Source: Neobacillus niacini (GTDB taxonomy: Bacteria; Bacillota; Bacilli; Bacillales; Cytobacillaceae). From it: DNA of 64,000 bases. The translations under genes and the position numbers were made by a program. The DNA lies in the NCBI RefSeq assembly GCF_000759675.1, contig NZ_BAWM01000003.1, positions 40,412 through 104,411 of the forward strand, read 5' to 3'. Shown here piece by piece: positions 20,415 through 28,976 of this stretch; the first letter of the stretch is position 1, and the number at the start of each line of letters is the position of its first letter. The notes under the pieces were generated by a model. It searched no databases. It saw only the letters and a list, made by a program, of their open reading frames with translations, and had not been told where the DNA came from.

Positions 20415-20421
20415 GAAAAAA

Positions 20422-20474
20422 CTAATCAAACGTTTGATTAGATCGGTTGGTAAACTAATCAAACGTTTGATTAA
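20422..20474. repeat. Two copies of a 20-bp palindrome 33 bp apart, operator-like
   Basis: CTAATCAAACGTTTGATTAG at 20422-20441 is a perfect palindrome. A second copy at 20455-20474 differs only in the last base. The start-to-start distance is 33 bp, close to three helical turns. This is the look of a dimeric (TetR-like) repressor operator pair, yet it sits between the 3' ends of two convergent genes with no regulator nearby. A terminator role is less likely because the palindromes have no loop and no T-run. Confidence 0.6.
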
Positions 20475-20499
20475 TAGATTTCACGCAGGATAACTAAGG

Positions 20500-20658
20500 C
20501 TAGGATTCATTGGTATCTTTATCGGACTCCGCTCTTTTAACCCCTTTGCTGACATAGGGTTTAGCATTTTTTGCTTTTTTAGCACCAGCCTGCCACCGAT
20601 TCCAGCCCTTCTTTCCCGTTCCTCTGCCTACTCCACTTTTCGCTTTTGCCTTGGGCAT
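20500..20658 (-). CDS. DUF3934 family small basic protein
   Basis: A 52-residue ORF. The protein starts MPKAKAKSGVGRGTGKKGWN and continues RWQAGAKKAK, very rich in lysine, glycine and alanine, and matches the conserved pattern of the short DUF3934 family of Bacillaceae. No membrane segment or known function. Upstream on its strand are TCAATCATGATGGAGTGG, with GGAG as ribosome site, and then the gene at 20698-20955 in the same orientation. Confidence 0.7.
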   Translation of the reverse strand: MPKAKAKSGVGRGTGKKGWNRWQAGAKKAKNAKPYVSKGVKRAESDKDTNES

Positions 20659-20697
20659 ATAACCACTCCATCATGATTGAAGAAAGGCTGCTAGTGA

Positions 20698-20955
20698 TTA
20701 TTCTGAGCAAGGTAATTGGTCCTCGTTCTCAAAAAAACCTAACGCATATTTAATGCCCTCTTCAATTTCATTTGTATCATAACCTTGTAAATCCTCATGA
20801 GTAATTTCCAGGGTTGTTCTTGATAATGAATAGCCACTGTCTAAATTAATATCGAGCAGGACCTCAAACCCATTGGCCGTGTTCTTAATCTCAATAATAT
20901 CATAATCAAGTATAGGTGCTCCCGTTTGGTACTCAAATGGTTCTAACTCTGACAT
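20698..20955 (-). CDS. Small acidic hypothetical protein
   Basis: An 85-residue ORF starting MSELEPFEYQTGAPILDYDI, preceded by GGAGGTG at the right distance; the longer in-frame extension to 21027 lacks a ribosome site. It is rich in Glu and Asp, soluble and without a recognisable domain. It shares orientation with the DUF3934 gene 40 bases downstream, so the two may be cotranscribed. Confidence 0.65.
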   Translation of the reverse strand: MSELEPFEYQTGAPILDYDIIEIKNTANGFEVLLDINLDSGYSLSRTTLEITHEDLQGYDTNEIEEGIKYALGFFENEDQLPCSE

Positions 20956-21210
20956 TACCACACCTCCATATTTACTTCTAGTCCACATTCGAACATAGGT
21001 TATACAAAAATTGAAAAATATAAACATTTTTTTGCAGGAATCAGGTAGATAATCAATTTCGTTACAAACTATAAAACAAAGAAGTGAAATAAATTTATAC
21101 TTTGTCTAATGACAGACTAGTTTCATTAGGTATAATTAATATTAACTGAATATTTACATAATAATAAAACAAGACTCCCAGTTTAACACCAATTAAAAGG
21201 AGTGATGAAC

Positions 21211-22443
21211 ATGCAGCGGCAAAAGCTTTTAATTAATGGAGAACGATTAAAAAATGAGCTTGAAAGGTTTGCTAACTTTGGCAGGACTGAGAATAATGGT
21301 GTAACACGGCTGGCATTATCAGAAGAGGATCGTTTAGCCAGAAATTTCTTCCAGTTATGCTGTGAGGAGTTAGGCTTAACCGTTAAGGTTGATGATATGG
21401 GCTGTATGTACGCGACACTAGAAGGTGCCGAGAATAAGCCTCCGATACTGATTGGTTCACACTTGGATTCGGTTAAAAAAGGCGGCAGGTTTGACGGTGT
21501 GCTAGGAGTGTTAGCTGGTTTAGAAGTAGTTCGAACACTTATAGAAAATAATATTAAACCTCAAATTCCGATAACACTTGTTAATTTTACGAATGAAGAG
21601 GGGGCGAGATTCGAGCCTTCGATGATGGCATCAGGGGTACTCTCAGGTAAATTTGATAAGAATGCCATGTTGAAAAAGAAAGACTCTGCGGGAATCACTT
21701 TTGAGGAAGCACTTAAATCGATTGGGTATGAGGGAAAAGCAGAGAATCGTCTAAAAGAGGGTGCTGCTTTCTTAGAATTGCATATTGAACAAGGTCCTAT
21801 TCTTGAAAAAGAAGCCCTGTCAATTGGCGTCGTGGAATGTGTTGTCGGCATGGCATGCTATGATATTGAAATCACAGGTGAATCCGATCACGCCGGAACG
21901 ACACCGATGAGTATGAGGAAAGATGCTCTATTTGCCGCCAATAACCTGATTAATGAGATTCGCAGGGTATTAGGTCAATTAGATGAAGAGTTGGTATTTA
22001 CAATCGGCAGGGTAAATGTATATCCGAGTATTCATACCGTCATTCCGAATAAAGTTGTATTTTCCTTAGAAGCCAGACATAAAAATCCTGAGATTGTAAG
22101 GACCTTTAAAAGATTTGTTGAAAGTCTTCCAAACACAGGCTTAAACGAGGGCTGTGAGATAAAAACAACGAAATTATGGGAGCGGGATACTGTTTGGTTT
22201 GAACCAGAAATCATTAATCAACTAGAAAAGTCGGCACAATCGCTGGGATATACGAATAAAAGAATGGTCAGCGGTGCAGGTCACGATGCTCAATTTATAG
22301 CAAGCCTTGTACCTTCCGCGATGCTATTTGTTCCGAGCTTTAATGGAAAAAGCCATTGTGAAGAAGAACTGACTACATGGGAAGAATGTGAAAAAGGAGT
22401 AAACGTCCTATTAGATACTGTTTTAGCATTGTTATCGAAATAA
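21211..22443 (+). CDS. Zn-dependent hydantoinase/carbamoylase-family amidase (M20)
   Basis: A 410-residue M20-type metallohydrolase of the N-carbamoyl-L-amino acid hydrolase/allantoate amidohydrolase group. Metal-binding stretches are GSHLDSVKKGGRFDG, NEEGARF, LHIEQGP and the C-terminal GAGHDAQF. Start ATG 21211 is set by AAAAGGAG at 21195-21202, giving MQRQKLLING rather than the longer N-terminus. The group cleaves carbamoyl groups from amino acids or allantoate; which substrate applies here cannot be told. It is monocistronic with its own terminator. Confidence 0.88.
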   Translation: MQRQKLLINGERLKNELERFANFGRTENNGVTRLALSEEDRLARNFFQLCCEELGLTVKVDDMGCMYATLEGAENKPPILIGSHLDSVKKGGRFDGVLGVLAGLEVVRTLIENNIKPQIPITLVNFTNEEGARFEPSMMASGVLSGKFDKNAMLKKKDSAGITFEEALKSIGYEGKAENRLKEGAAFLELHIEQGPILEKEALSIGVVECVVGMACYDIEITGESDHAGTTPMSMRKDALFAANNLINEIRRVLGQLDEELVFTIGRVNVYPSIHTVIPNKVVFSLEARHKNPEIVRTFKRFVESLPNTGLNEGCEIKTTKLWERDTVWFEPEIINQLEKSAQSLGYTNKRMVSGAGHDAQFIASLVPSAMLFVPSFNGKSHCEEELTTWEECEKGVNVLLDTVLALLSK

Positions 22444-22446
22444 AAG

Positions 22447-22484
22447 TTGAGACACCAGGTGATGGGCCTGGTGTCTCATTTTTA
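22447..22484 (+). terminator. Rho-independent terminator after the carbamoylase gene
   Basis: GAGACACCAGG (22449-22459) pairs perfectly with CCTGGTGTCTC (22467-22477), followed by ATTTTTAT. Confidence 0.92.
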
Positions 22485-22654
22485 TAAGAGTACATATTGA
22501 TTCGATCCTTAAATGATTTCGAGGAATAATCCCTTTTCAAATCAACAGACAAATTTAACACAGCCTTTTTGATAAAAATGCGTTAAATGGAATATATCTG
22601 CGATAATCCATATATATCTGTATACCTAATTTCTCAACCGTAATTTAATGGAGT

Positions 22655-22669
22655 AATTTCCAGAAGAAA
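22655..22669. promoter_or_regulatory. Weak CodY-box candidate upstream of brnQ
   Basis: AATTTCCAGAAGAAA matches the CodY consensus AATTTTCWGAAAATT at 11 of 15 positions. Branched-chain amino acid transporters are classic CodY targets. A cre-like AGGAAGCGTTTTCA (12 of 14) is at 22808-22821. Otherwise the 22484-22855 interval is AT-rich with no further element seen. Confidence 0.3.
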
Positions 22670-22855
22670 TTGAAAAACTATTTAAAAAATTCTTTGCAGT
22701 TTAGGGTGGAATTTTGTATATTAATATAGTTAATATTATAACAACTTACTTAATTAATTCTTTATTATTCAATAATAGGTATTTTTTAAATGTTATTTGT
22801 TAAAATAAGGAAGCGTTTTCAGTTCTTCCTTACAATACAAGCGTTGGAGGTCTTC

Positions 22856-24184
22856 ATGGAACGGAAATTACCATTAAAAGAAATCATAGCTTTAGGCTTT
22901 TTTATGTTTGCCTTATTTTTAGGGGCTGGAAATATAATTTTCCCGCCTTTACTTGGTCAGCAAGCTGGTGGATCACTATTATCAGCTATTATTGGGTTTT
23001 TAGTCACGGGTGTTGGGTTACCTGTTTTGGCTGTCTACACAATCGCAAAATCAAGCGGAAATTTAGATGACTTATCCAATAGAGTACACCCCGCATTCGG
23101 TAAGGTTTTTCCCGTTATCATTTATTTAACGCTTGGACCATTTTTCGGAATACCTCGAACCGGTACCGTAACCTATGAGATTGGCGTCGCTCCATTCCTT
23201 TCAAATGAAAGCAGCATGGGTTTATTTATTTCAACTTTCGTATTTTTCCTTATCACCTTTTGGCTGGCTCTCAATCCAGCAAAGCTAGTCGATCGTGTAG
23301 GAAAAGTCCTTACTCCTATTCTTCTATTATTAATCGCAATTATATCAATCAGAGGATTTGCTTCACCTATTGGCTCTATTGGTGAGGAAGCGGGAAAATA
23401 CAGAGAGGGAGCATTTTTTGGCGGGTTTGTTGAAGGTTATTTAACGATGGACGCCATCGCAGCTCTTGTATTTGGAATTGTGGTGATTAATCGAGTTCAA
23501 GAAATGGGAATAAAATCAACATCCTTTATTCGCTCATATACCATTAAAGCAGGGATTATTGCAGGAATTGGGTTATCGTTTGTCTATATATCACTATCAT
23601 ATATTGGTGCCACCAGTGCGGAGGCAGTTGGTATGCAGGAAAACGGAGGGGCTATTCTCTCATCTGTTACCTCGCTTTTATTTGGTCCTATCGGGTCCAT
23701 CATTCTTGCGTTGGTTATTACCGGAGCATGTTTAACCACTTCAGTAGGTTTAGTTGCGGCATGTGGTGAGTATCTAAGTCAACGATTTACTAGACTTTCT
23801 TACCCTGTTGTCGTTACCATTCTTTGTCTATTTAGTTTTACGATGGCAAATCTAGGATTAAGCCGATTAATAGCCGTTTCTATACCACTATTAATCATGA
23901 TTTATCCGATTGTGATTGTGCTTATATTATTATCGCTGTTGCACTCCTATATACCGGTGACAAGGGCTGTTTATATAGGAGCAATTATGGGTGCTGGTCT
24001 TGTCAGTATCTATGATGGCTTAACGACAGCTGGTTTTGAAGTAGCCGCTATTACTTCTGTATTCGCTATGATACCATTTTACTCGAATGGATTAGGCTGG
24101 TTGATACCAGGTATTGTTGGAGGTCTCCTTGGGTTACTTTTTAAATCTGCAAAGCATTTAAACTGGGTTCCATCATCAAAATAA
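22856..24184 (+). CDS. brnQ: Branched-chain amino acid:cation symporter (LIVCS family)
   Basis: A 442-residue, 12-helix transporter importing leucine, isoleucine and valine with sodium or protons. The diagnostic N-terminal stretch FMFALFLGAGNIIFPPLLGQ is present, and GPFFGIPRTGTVTYEIG follows at about residue 90. I place the start at ATG 22856, seven bases after TTGGAGG, rather than the upstream ATG at 22790. Monocistronic, terminator directly behind. Confidence 0.93.
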   Translation: MERKLPLKEIIALGFFMFALFLGAGNIIFPPLLGQQAGGSLLSAIIGFLVTGVGLPVLAVYTIAKSSGNLDDLSNRVHPAFGKVFPVIIYLTLGPFFGIPRTGTVTYEIGVAPFLSNESSMGLFISTFVFFLITFWLALNPAKLVDRVGKVLTPILLLLIAIISIRGFASPIGSIGEEAGKYREGAFFGGFVEGYLTMDAIAALVFGIVVINRVQEMGIKSTSFIRSYTIKAGIIAGIGLSFVYISLSYIGATSAEAVGMQENGGAILSSVTSLLFGPIGSIILALVITGACLTTSVGLVAACGEYLSQRFTRLSYPVVVTILCLFSFTMANLGLSRLIAVSIPLLIMIYPIVIVLILLSLLHSYIPVTRAVYIGAIMGAGLVSIYDGLTTAGFEVAAITSVFAMIPFYSNGLGWLIPGIVGGLLGLLFKSAKHLNWVPSSK

Positions 24185-24211
24185 AGACTAGGCTAAGCCT
24201 AGTCTTTTAAT
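24184..24211. terminator. Bidirectional terminator between brnQ and the YciI gene
   Basis: AAGACTAGGCTTAGCCTAGTCTT-type perfect palindrome with A and T runs on both sides, serving two convergent genes. Confidence 0.88.
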
Positions 24212-24212
24212 G

Positions 24213-24554
24213 TTATTTTCTTATTAAAGCCACTCGATAAGGGAATAGGGTGGCTTCCATGACTCCTTCTTTTACAGCAGGGTCATTTTCCATGAGTTCC
24301 CTAGCTTCTTCCTCAGAGTCTACTTCGAGAATGACAATTCCCATTCCCGATGAATTCATATTCAATGTTCTGCCTGCTAAAATTAGTTTTCCTTCTTGCA
24401 GCAAACCCTGCAATACCTCGAAATGATGCTGTACAATCCTTTCTTCTCTTTCTGTCCAATTGGCCTCATCTAATAATGAAGGAATAAGGTTAAGCTTATA
24501 TAAAAATTGTAATTTTTCCCCGATTAAACCTCCTATGTTAATATGCTTTCGCAC
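24213..24554 (-). CDS. YciI-family protein
   Basis: The frame from QFLYKLNLIPSLLDEANWTE to the end is a YCII-related domain (HHFEVLQGLLQEGKLILAGRT, MGIVILEVDSEEEARELMENDP), a small dimeric alpha-beta barrel-like fold with uncertain enzymatic role. The start is unclear: the only in-frame standard start upstream is GTG 24554 without a ribosome site, while a strong AGGAGG lies inside the frame four bases before an ATC codon, just where family members begin. Either an unusual start is used or the original ATG has been lost. Confidence 0.75.
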   Translation of the reverse strand: MRKHINIGGLIGEKLQFLYKLNLIPSLLDEANWTEREERIVQHHFEVLQGLLQEGKLILAGRTLNMNSSGMGIVILEVDSEEEARELMENDPAVKEGVMEATLFPYRVALIRK

Positions 24555-24789
24555 AAGTCGGAATCGAAAATATTTTACCTGCCATGGAACATGGAATTAT
24601 ACCACACGCTTACTGCTGTGGTATTTTTTTATTTAAAAAGTCAATATGGAAAGCAATATATTTGTTTATTGAAAGCAGGACTTTAATAAAATGCAGAATA
24701 ATCTAAAAATTATAACAAGAAATGTTAATTACTTAACACTTTTCAAATGAGTCCTAACTTAAACTTTGAATTATTACTTCTATTAGTAC

Positions 24790-25081
24790 AAGGAATGGAA
24801 AGAAAAAAGGAGCGATGGGATGTGAAGGACTTTGGACATATAGCCACACTTGTGTATGCCGGTTTGTTGAACGTTACAGTTGGATTGATGAACGCTCACT
24901 TACAAAGGCGTTGGCATTTATTACAGGTGGAAAAACTACACTGGATTTGAACGGCAATCGAATTTGGCCAACTGTTGGAGATGATGAAAATCTTGTCTTG
25001 GTGGAAGCAACTTGTTCGGCGGAAACTGTTGCAAGGAGATCTAAACGAGTAGCCATAATGTTTAACGGAAACATCATTTGA
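24790..25081 (+). pseudogene. C-terminal remnant of a cytosine-deaminase-like amidohydrolase
   Basis: The frame reads RYSWIDERSLTKALAFITGG and then RIWPTVGDDENLVLVEATCS and AETVARRSKR. It lines up with the last 80 residues of the intact amidohydrolases at 31388 and 35521. About 60 bases upstream, FGHIATLVYAG in another frame resembles the preceding FGNGDILERL segment, so a frameshift is also present. No catalytic residues remain. It is a third family copy in this window, left next to an aromatic-acid transporter. Confidence 0.75.
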
Positions 25082-25187
25082 AGTTCAATCTGAATAGAGT
25101 TGGGAAATCTTCTCGCACGATTCTTCCCCTTCTCTGGGATCCAAAAGATTCCTAAACATAAAAGTGAAAATTGAAAGGAGTTTTTTA

Positions 25188-26531
25188 ATGAGGAACAATG
25201 AAAATCTATCTATTCACGAAGAGCGAGGGTCATCAGCTATTCCGCAAAAGTCCATACGAACTCCACAAACGTTAACAGCTATTGTTGTAGTCTGCTGCTT
25301 TCTAACGATAATGGCTGAAGGGTATGATTTAGGTATTTACGGTGCGGTTATATCAAGCTTATTAGCGGATAAAGCTTGGACGCTGACACCTGTTCAAGCT
25401 GGTCTTATAGGCAGCTATGCTCTTATTGGCATGATGCTGGGAAACGTTCTCGTTGGAACGATTTCGGACATAATTGGCCGTAAATGGTCACTAATTACTT
25501 GTCTTGCTATTTTCTCAGTCACAATGGGTTTATGTGCAATAGCTACATCACCTGAAATGTTAGGTATTTTCCGTTTTGTGGGGGGAGTAGCTTTAGGAGG
25601 GGCCATGCCGATAGCTACAGCCATGACAATAGAATTCTCTTCACCACATCGTCGCTCTCTGATGAATGCTATAATGTTTTCTGGTTATCCCATTGGGGGT
25701 GTACTTGGAGTAATGCTGTCCATGTTTTTCTTGGATGACTATGGCTGGAGATTTTTGTTCTGGTTAGGACTTACCCCTATTATCATAGTGCCAATCCTTA
25801 TTTGGAAGTTGCCGGAATCACTCAATTATCTAGTCGCCCGTAATCGTAGAACAGAGGCAGAAGCCATTTGTATGAGATATCAAATTGATTTATCAGCAGT
25901 ACAGAAATCAGATGGTAGAACTGAAACAAAATCAAAGTGGAATGCTGTTTCTCTCATTTTTTCCAAACTTTATATAAGAACAACTGCATTTTTTTGGCTT
26001 ACGTTTTTCATGGGTTTACTTTTAGTTTACGGGCTAAGTACATGGCTGCCTAAAATGATGGTTCAAGCAGGATACCCTCTAGGTTCTAGTCTGGCACTCT
26101 TATTAATGTTAAACTTTACATCAGCGATTGGAGCACTAGGAGCTGGTGCTGCTGCAGACCGCTGGGGTTCAAAACGAGTGATTAGCATTGCCTATTTTGC
26201 TGCGGCTGTAAGCATTGCTTTATTAAGCTTAAAACCTCCAGCACTCTTACTTTATCCACTAATTGGAATAGCAGGAATAGGGTCAACAGGAATCCTTATT
26301 ATCTTAAGTGCTTACATTACAAAGTACTTTCCTACACACGCTCGGGGAACGGCTTTGGGCTGGGCATCCGGCATTGGAAGAATCGGTGCCTCCTGCGGAC
26401 CAATTCTAGGGGGGCTTCTATTGTCTTGGGAGCTCGATATTAATGTGAATTTTTATATTTTTGCGCTTGCTGCCTTAATTGCTTCTATATCTATCTTATT
26501 GATACCCGTAGAAAAGGACAGATTGATATAA
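25188..26531 (+). CDS. MFS transporter, aromatic acid:H+ symporter (AAHS) type
   Basis: A 447-residue 12-helix MFS protein. The first helix GYDLGIYGAVISSLLADK, the loop GTISDIIGRKWS and the GWRFLFWLG segment are characteristic of the AAHS family (PcaK, BenK, MhpT). AAAGGAG fixes the start at ATG 25188. It probably imports an aromatic acid; anthranilate or 3-hydroxyanthranilate is attractive given the catabolic genes 4-28 kb downstream, but nothing in the sequence fixes the substrate. Confidence 0.85.
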   Translation: MRNNENLSIHEERGSSAIPQKSIRTPQTLTAIVVVCCFLTIMAEGYDLGIYGAVISSLLADKAWTLTPVQAGLIGSYALIGMMLGNVLVGTISDIIGRKWSLITCLAIFSVTMGLCAIATSPEMLGIFRFVGGVALGGAMPIATAMTIEFSSPHRRSLMNAIMFSGYPIGGVLGVMLSMFFLDDYGWRFLFWLGLTPIIIVPILIWKLPESLNYLVARNRRTEAEAICMRYQIDLSAVQKSDGRTETKSKWNAVSLIFSKLYIRTTAFFWLTFFMGLLLVYGLSTWLPKMMVQAGYPLGSSLALLLMLNFTSAIGALGAGAAADRWGSKRVISIAYFAAAVSIALLSLKPPALLLYPLIGIAGIGSTGILIILSAYITKYFPTHARGTALGWASGIGRIGASCGPILGGLLLSWELDINVNFYIFALAALIASISILLIPVEKDRLI

Positions 26532-26910
26532 AGCGGATATACATCTCTTGTTCTATATGCCCTATGATAAAAGTTGTTTAAAATTATACCATTTGCTGAA
26601 TTGGCAAATTATGAAGCCAGCTTTATACTATCATGTGTACTTCCTTCTAAGGTAAAGTGCACAAATAGGGTGACAGGAACCGTCCATGGAATCGATCAAT
26701 TGGATAAATGGATAAGGGAAGAAAAAACCGAAGTACAAAAACATATCATTGATGGAATTGATAGATTAGAGAATGCTTCCTAAGCATTTTTATATTAATT
26801 CGAAGGACGCAGCTTCCGTAAGTAGTTGTAAAAGTATCTGACTAATAGTACACAAAAGCTCTTGCACTATTTTTGTAGCCTGTTTTTCAAAAACAGGCTC
26901 TTTCTATGCT
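26532..26910. other. Intergenic stretch without a convincing gene
   Basis: A 69-codon frame at 26574-26783 has no ribosome site, starts with TTG and contains the short repeat GGTGACAGGAACC (about 26669), so I do not call it. At 26876-26903 AGCCTGTTTTT pairs with AAAACAGGCT and is followed by CTTTCT, a likely terminator for the upstream MFS gene. Confidence 0.4.
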
Positions 26911-27150
26911 TGTTATGATGAATTAGAACAAGCGTTAGAGAAACTTTTAAGCACACTATCGCATTATAAGGCTTTTGTCCGTGAAATCTCTGAAATCTCT
27001 GAAGTTTATGATGCTTATATATTTTTCAGTTTAAGATCAAATCTAGCACAATTGGGCTTTGAGTTACACCCCAAGGCTTTACAAGTATTAGCTCACTTAA
27101 ATATTTGGTTTGAAGTCCATATTATTTCGTTTGGAGAAGTTGAAAATTAA
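26911..27150 (+). pseudogene. Fragment resembling the end of a DUF4279-type protein
   Basis: An 80-codon frame encodes CYDELEQALEKLLSTLSHYK, then DAYIFFSLRSNLAQLGFELH and ends WFEVHIISFGEVEN. There is no usable start codon in frame ahead of it. The pattern of a paired-helix segment ending in LxxLxxWFEVHIISFG recalls the C-terminus of DUF4279 proteins, which often act as immunity proteins. The assignment is tentative; that it is a broken gene is more certain. Confidence 0.4.
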
Positions 27151-27257
27151 GTAAACCTTATTTTCTTCTTCAACTAACAGATGCTAGAGTAAAATAAGTA
27201 CGAGCCAGTTTCAACAGCCATTGATCTTCAACAAACGGGCGCAATTGTTGAATAATT

Positions 27258-27301
27258 AAATCCCAATTTCTCATTTATATCACTGAGAGATTGGGATTTT
27301 T
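27258..27301. terminator. Hairpin terminator near the LysR gene end
   Basis: AAATCCCAATTTCTC (27258-27272) pairs perfectly with GAGAGATTGGGATTT, followed on the plus strand by TTTAA and on the minus strand by TAATTATT. It ends 15 bases from the stop of the minus-strand LysR gene. Confidence 0.75.
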
Positions 27302-27315
27302 AATACTTTAAATCC

Positions 27316-28215
27316 TTAACACTGTAAATCCGTGTTTTGCTGTAGGTACTCTGTTAATAGGTTTGTAAAGTTTTGAGCAGTTTTTGATAGATAATGATTT
27401 TTCAGCCATATTAAGCCCATAGATGCAGATAGCTCTGTATCATTAATTTTGGAAGCATGGATATTGTAGTTTTTGTATTGTTTAATGACGGTTTCCGGAA
27501 CAATAGCTTCTCCAAAATTACAAGCGACTAAATCTAATAAAAGGGAGATGTCAGAGCACTCGGCAATAATGTTCGGATGTAGTTGAGCTTTCGAAAATGC
27601 TTCCAAAATCATATAATGAACTCCCAGTCCTTCTGTACTCGGTAAAATCAGAGAGTGGTTTTGAATGTCAGCAAGCATAATCTGATGATTAAAAGGTTGC
27701 TTTTTATTTGAAGTAATAAAGTAAAAAGGTTCTGTATGAAGATGGATAGCTGAAAAATCATCTAACTCGAGCGGTAATCGTATAATCGCCAGCTCTACAA
27801 TCCGGTCTCTCACTAATTGACAAAGATGAGATGACTCATTTTGATGAATTTTATAGGTAACTTTAGGATATTTTTTGTTGAATTGGAGAAGTAACTCAGG
27901 TAATTCGACTACCGAAAAAGTATTGATACCTATCGTCAATGTTCCACTTACCCCGTTTCCGACTTCCTTTACTTCCATTCTGGCTTCTTCCATTAACTGA
28001 GTCATTTGTAGCGCATACTTATATAAGGATTTTCCTGCTTCCGTCACTTCTAAAAATTTCCCATTTCTCTCTACTAATTTTGTTCCCAATTCATCTTCCA
28101 TTGTTTTTAGATGCTGGCTTAGTGGAGGCTGGGAGATATGAAGTCTTTCAGCGGCAGCAGAAATTTTTCTTTCTTCTATAATTGCTATAAAATATCGCAG
28201 TTGTCTAATATCCAT
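27316..28215 (-). CDS. LysR-family transcriptional regulator
   Basis: A 299-residue LysR protein. The N-terminal winged helix-turn-helix reads MDIRQLRYFIAIIEERKISA followed by AAERLHISQPPLSQHLK, and a periplasmic-binding-type effector domain follows from about residue 90. It is divergent from the Crp-type gene at 28342, and the intergenic region holds symmetrical sites consistent with autoregulation. Inducer and target unknown; LysR proteins next to aromatic gene islands commonly sense aromatic acids. Confidence 0.92.
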   Translation of the reverse strand: MDIRQLRYFIAIIEERKISAAAERLHISQPPLSQHLKTMEDELGTKLVERNGKFLEVTEAGKSLYKYALQMTQLMEEARMEVKEVGNGVSGTLTIGINTFSVVELPELLLQFNKKYPKVTYKIHQNESSHLCQLVRDRIVELAIIRLPLELDDFSAIHLHTEPFYFITSNKKQPFNHQIMLADIQNHSLILPSTEGLGVHYMILEAFSKAQLHPNIIAECSDISLLLDLVACNFGEAIVPETVIKQYKNYNIHASKINDTELSASMGLIWLKNHYLSKTAQNFTNLLTEYLQQNTDLQC

Positions 28216-28235
28216 CTGCGCAAAAACACCCTTCC

Positions 28236-28300
28236 TATATGAAAAACTTAAGTATAATTAATTTTTTTTATATTTTTCATATACTACATATCTAAGATAT
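28236..28300. promoter_or_regulatory. Symmetric sites in the LysR/Crp divergent promoter region
   Basis: TATATGAAAAA (28236-28246) and TTTTTCATATA (28273-28283) form a perfect 11-bp inverted repeat with arms 37 bp apart. ATATCTAAGATAT at 28288-28300 is a second perfect symmetric site. Either could be the LysR operator. Confidence 0.5.
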
Positions 28301-28341
28301 CATTATTTTAGATAAAAAGAAATTTCTCGAAAGGTGATAGA

Positions 28342-28953
28342 ATGAAAGAACTTCGCTACAAATGGGAACCTTTTTTGAAGTATGGACAACGATTCGAAGC
28401 GGAAAGGAATCAGGTGATTTATCGTCAAGGTGAAGATGGAAGAGGATTTTATTATTTAAGCAACGGTGAAATAAAAATCACTTTACTTTCGGATAAAGGG
28501 AACGAACGGATTATAAATGTTGTTCCACCGGGAATGCTGTTTGGTGAACACGGTGTACAGCAAGAGCCCTATTTGACAAGTGCCTTCACAACCTGCCCCT
28601 CAGTTATATATTTCTTCTCTGACGAGGTAGTCGCGGCAATCTGTACAGAATACCCAGATGCGACTGCTATTTACACCGATTCTCTTATCTACAAATTTAG
28701 AACGTTAGCAGAAATTATCTCTCTAATGGATAGTCCAGTGGAACAACAAATGGCTCATTATTTAGTAAAACTCTTCGAAGAAAATGGAAGCGCTCCCGTG
28801 GACCAAACCTCCTTTGCCAGATATTTAGGTACTTCTCGTATTACGGTCAATAAAGTCATTCAGAAATGGAAGCAGGGAAATTACATTATGATTGAAAGCC
28901 GCCGGATTATTGTTAAAGACATTAAAACATTAAAAGCCATTGCAAATAGCTGA
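28342..28953 (+). CDS. Crp/Fnr-family transcriptional regulator (A)
   Basis: A 203-residue protein with an N-terminal cyclic-nucleotide-binding-like beta roll (about residues 20-125) and a C-terminal winged helix (TSFARYLGTSRITVNKVIQKW). There is no cysteine cluster of the FNR iron-sulphur type. GAAAGGTG serves as ribosome site. It is convergent with and distantly similar to the next Crp-type gene, so the pair may derive from a duplication. Effector unknown. Confidence 0.88.
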   Translation: MKELRYKWEPFLKYGQRFEAERNQVIYRQGEDGRGFYYLSNGEIKITLLSDKGNERIINVVPPGMLFGEHGVQQEPYLTSAFTTCPSVIYFFSDEVVAAICTEYPDATAIYTDSLIYKFRTLAEIISLMDSPVEQQMAHYLVKLFEENGSAPVDQTSFARYLGTSRITVNKVIQKWKQGNYIMIESRRIIVKDIKTLKAIANS

Positions 28954-28976
28954 AACAGATCATGAACAGAAAATTC

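Noticed and set aside
26574..26783. A 69-codon plus-strand frame after the MFS gene
   Set aside because: TTG start with no ribosome site, no recognised family, and it contains an interspersed short repeat; not called as a gene.
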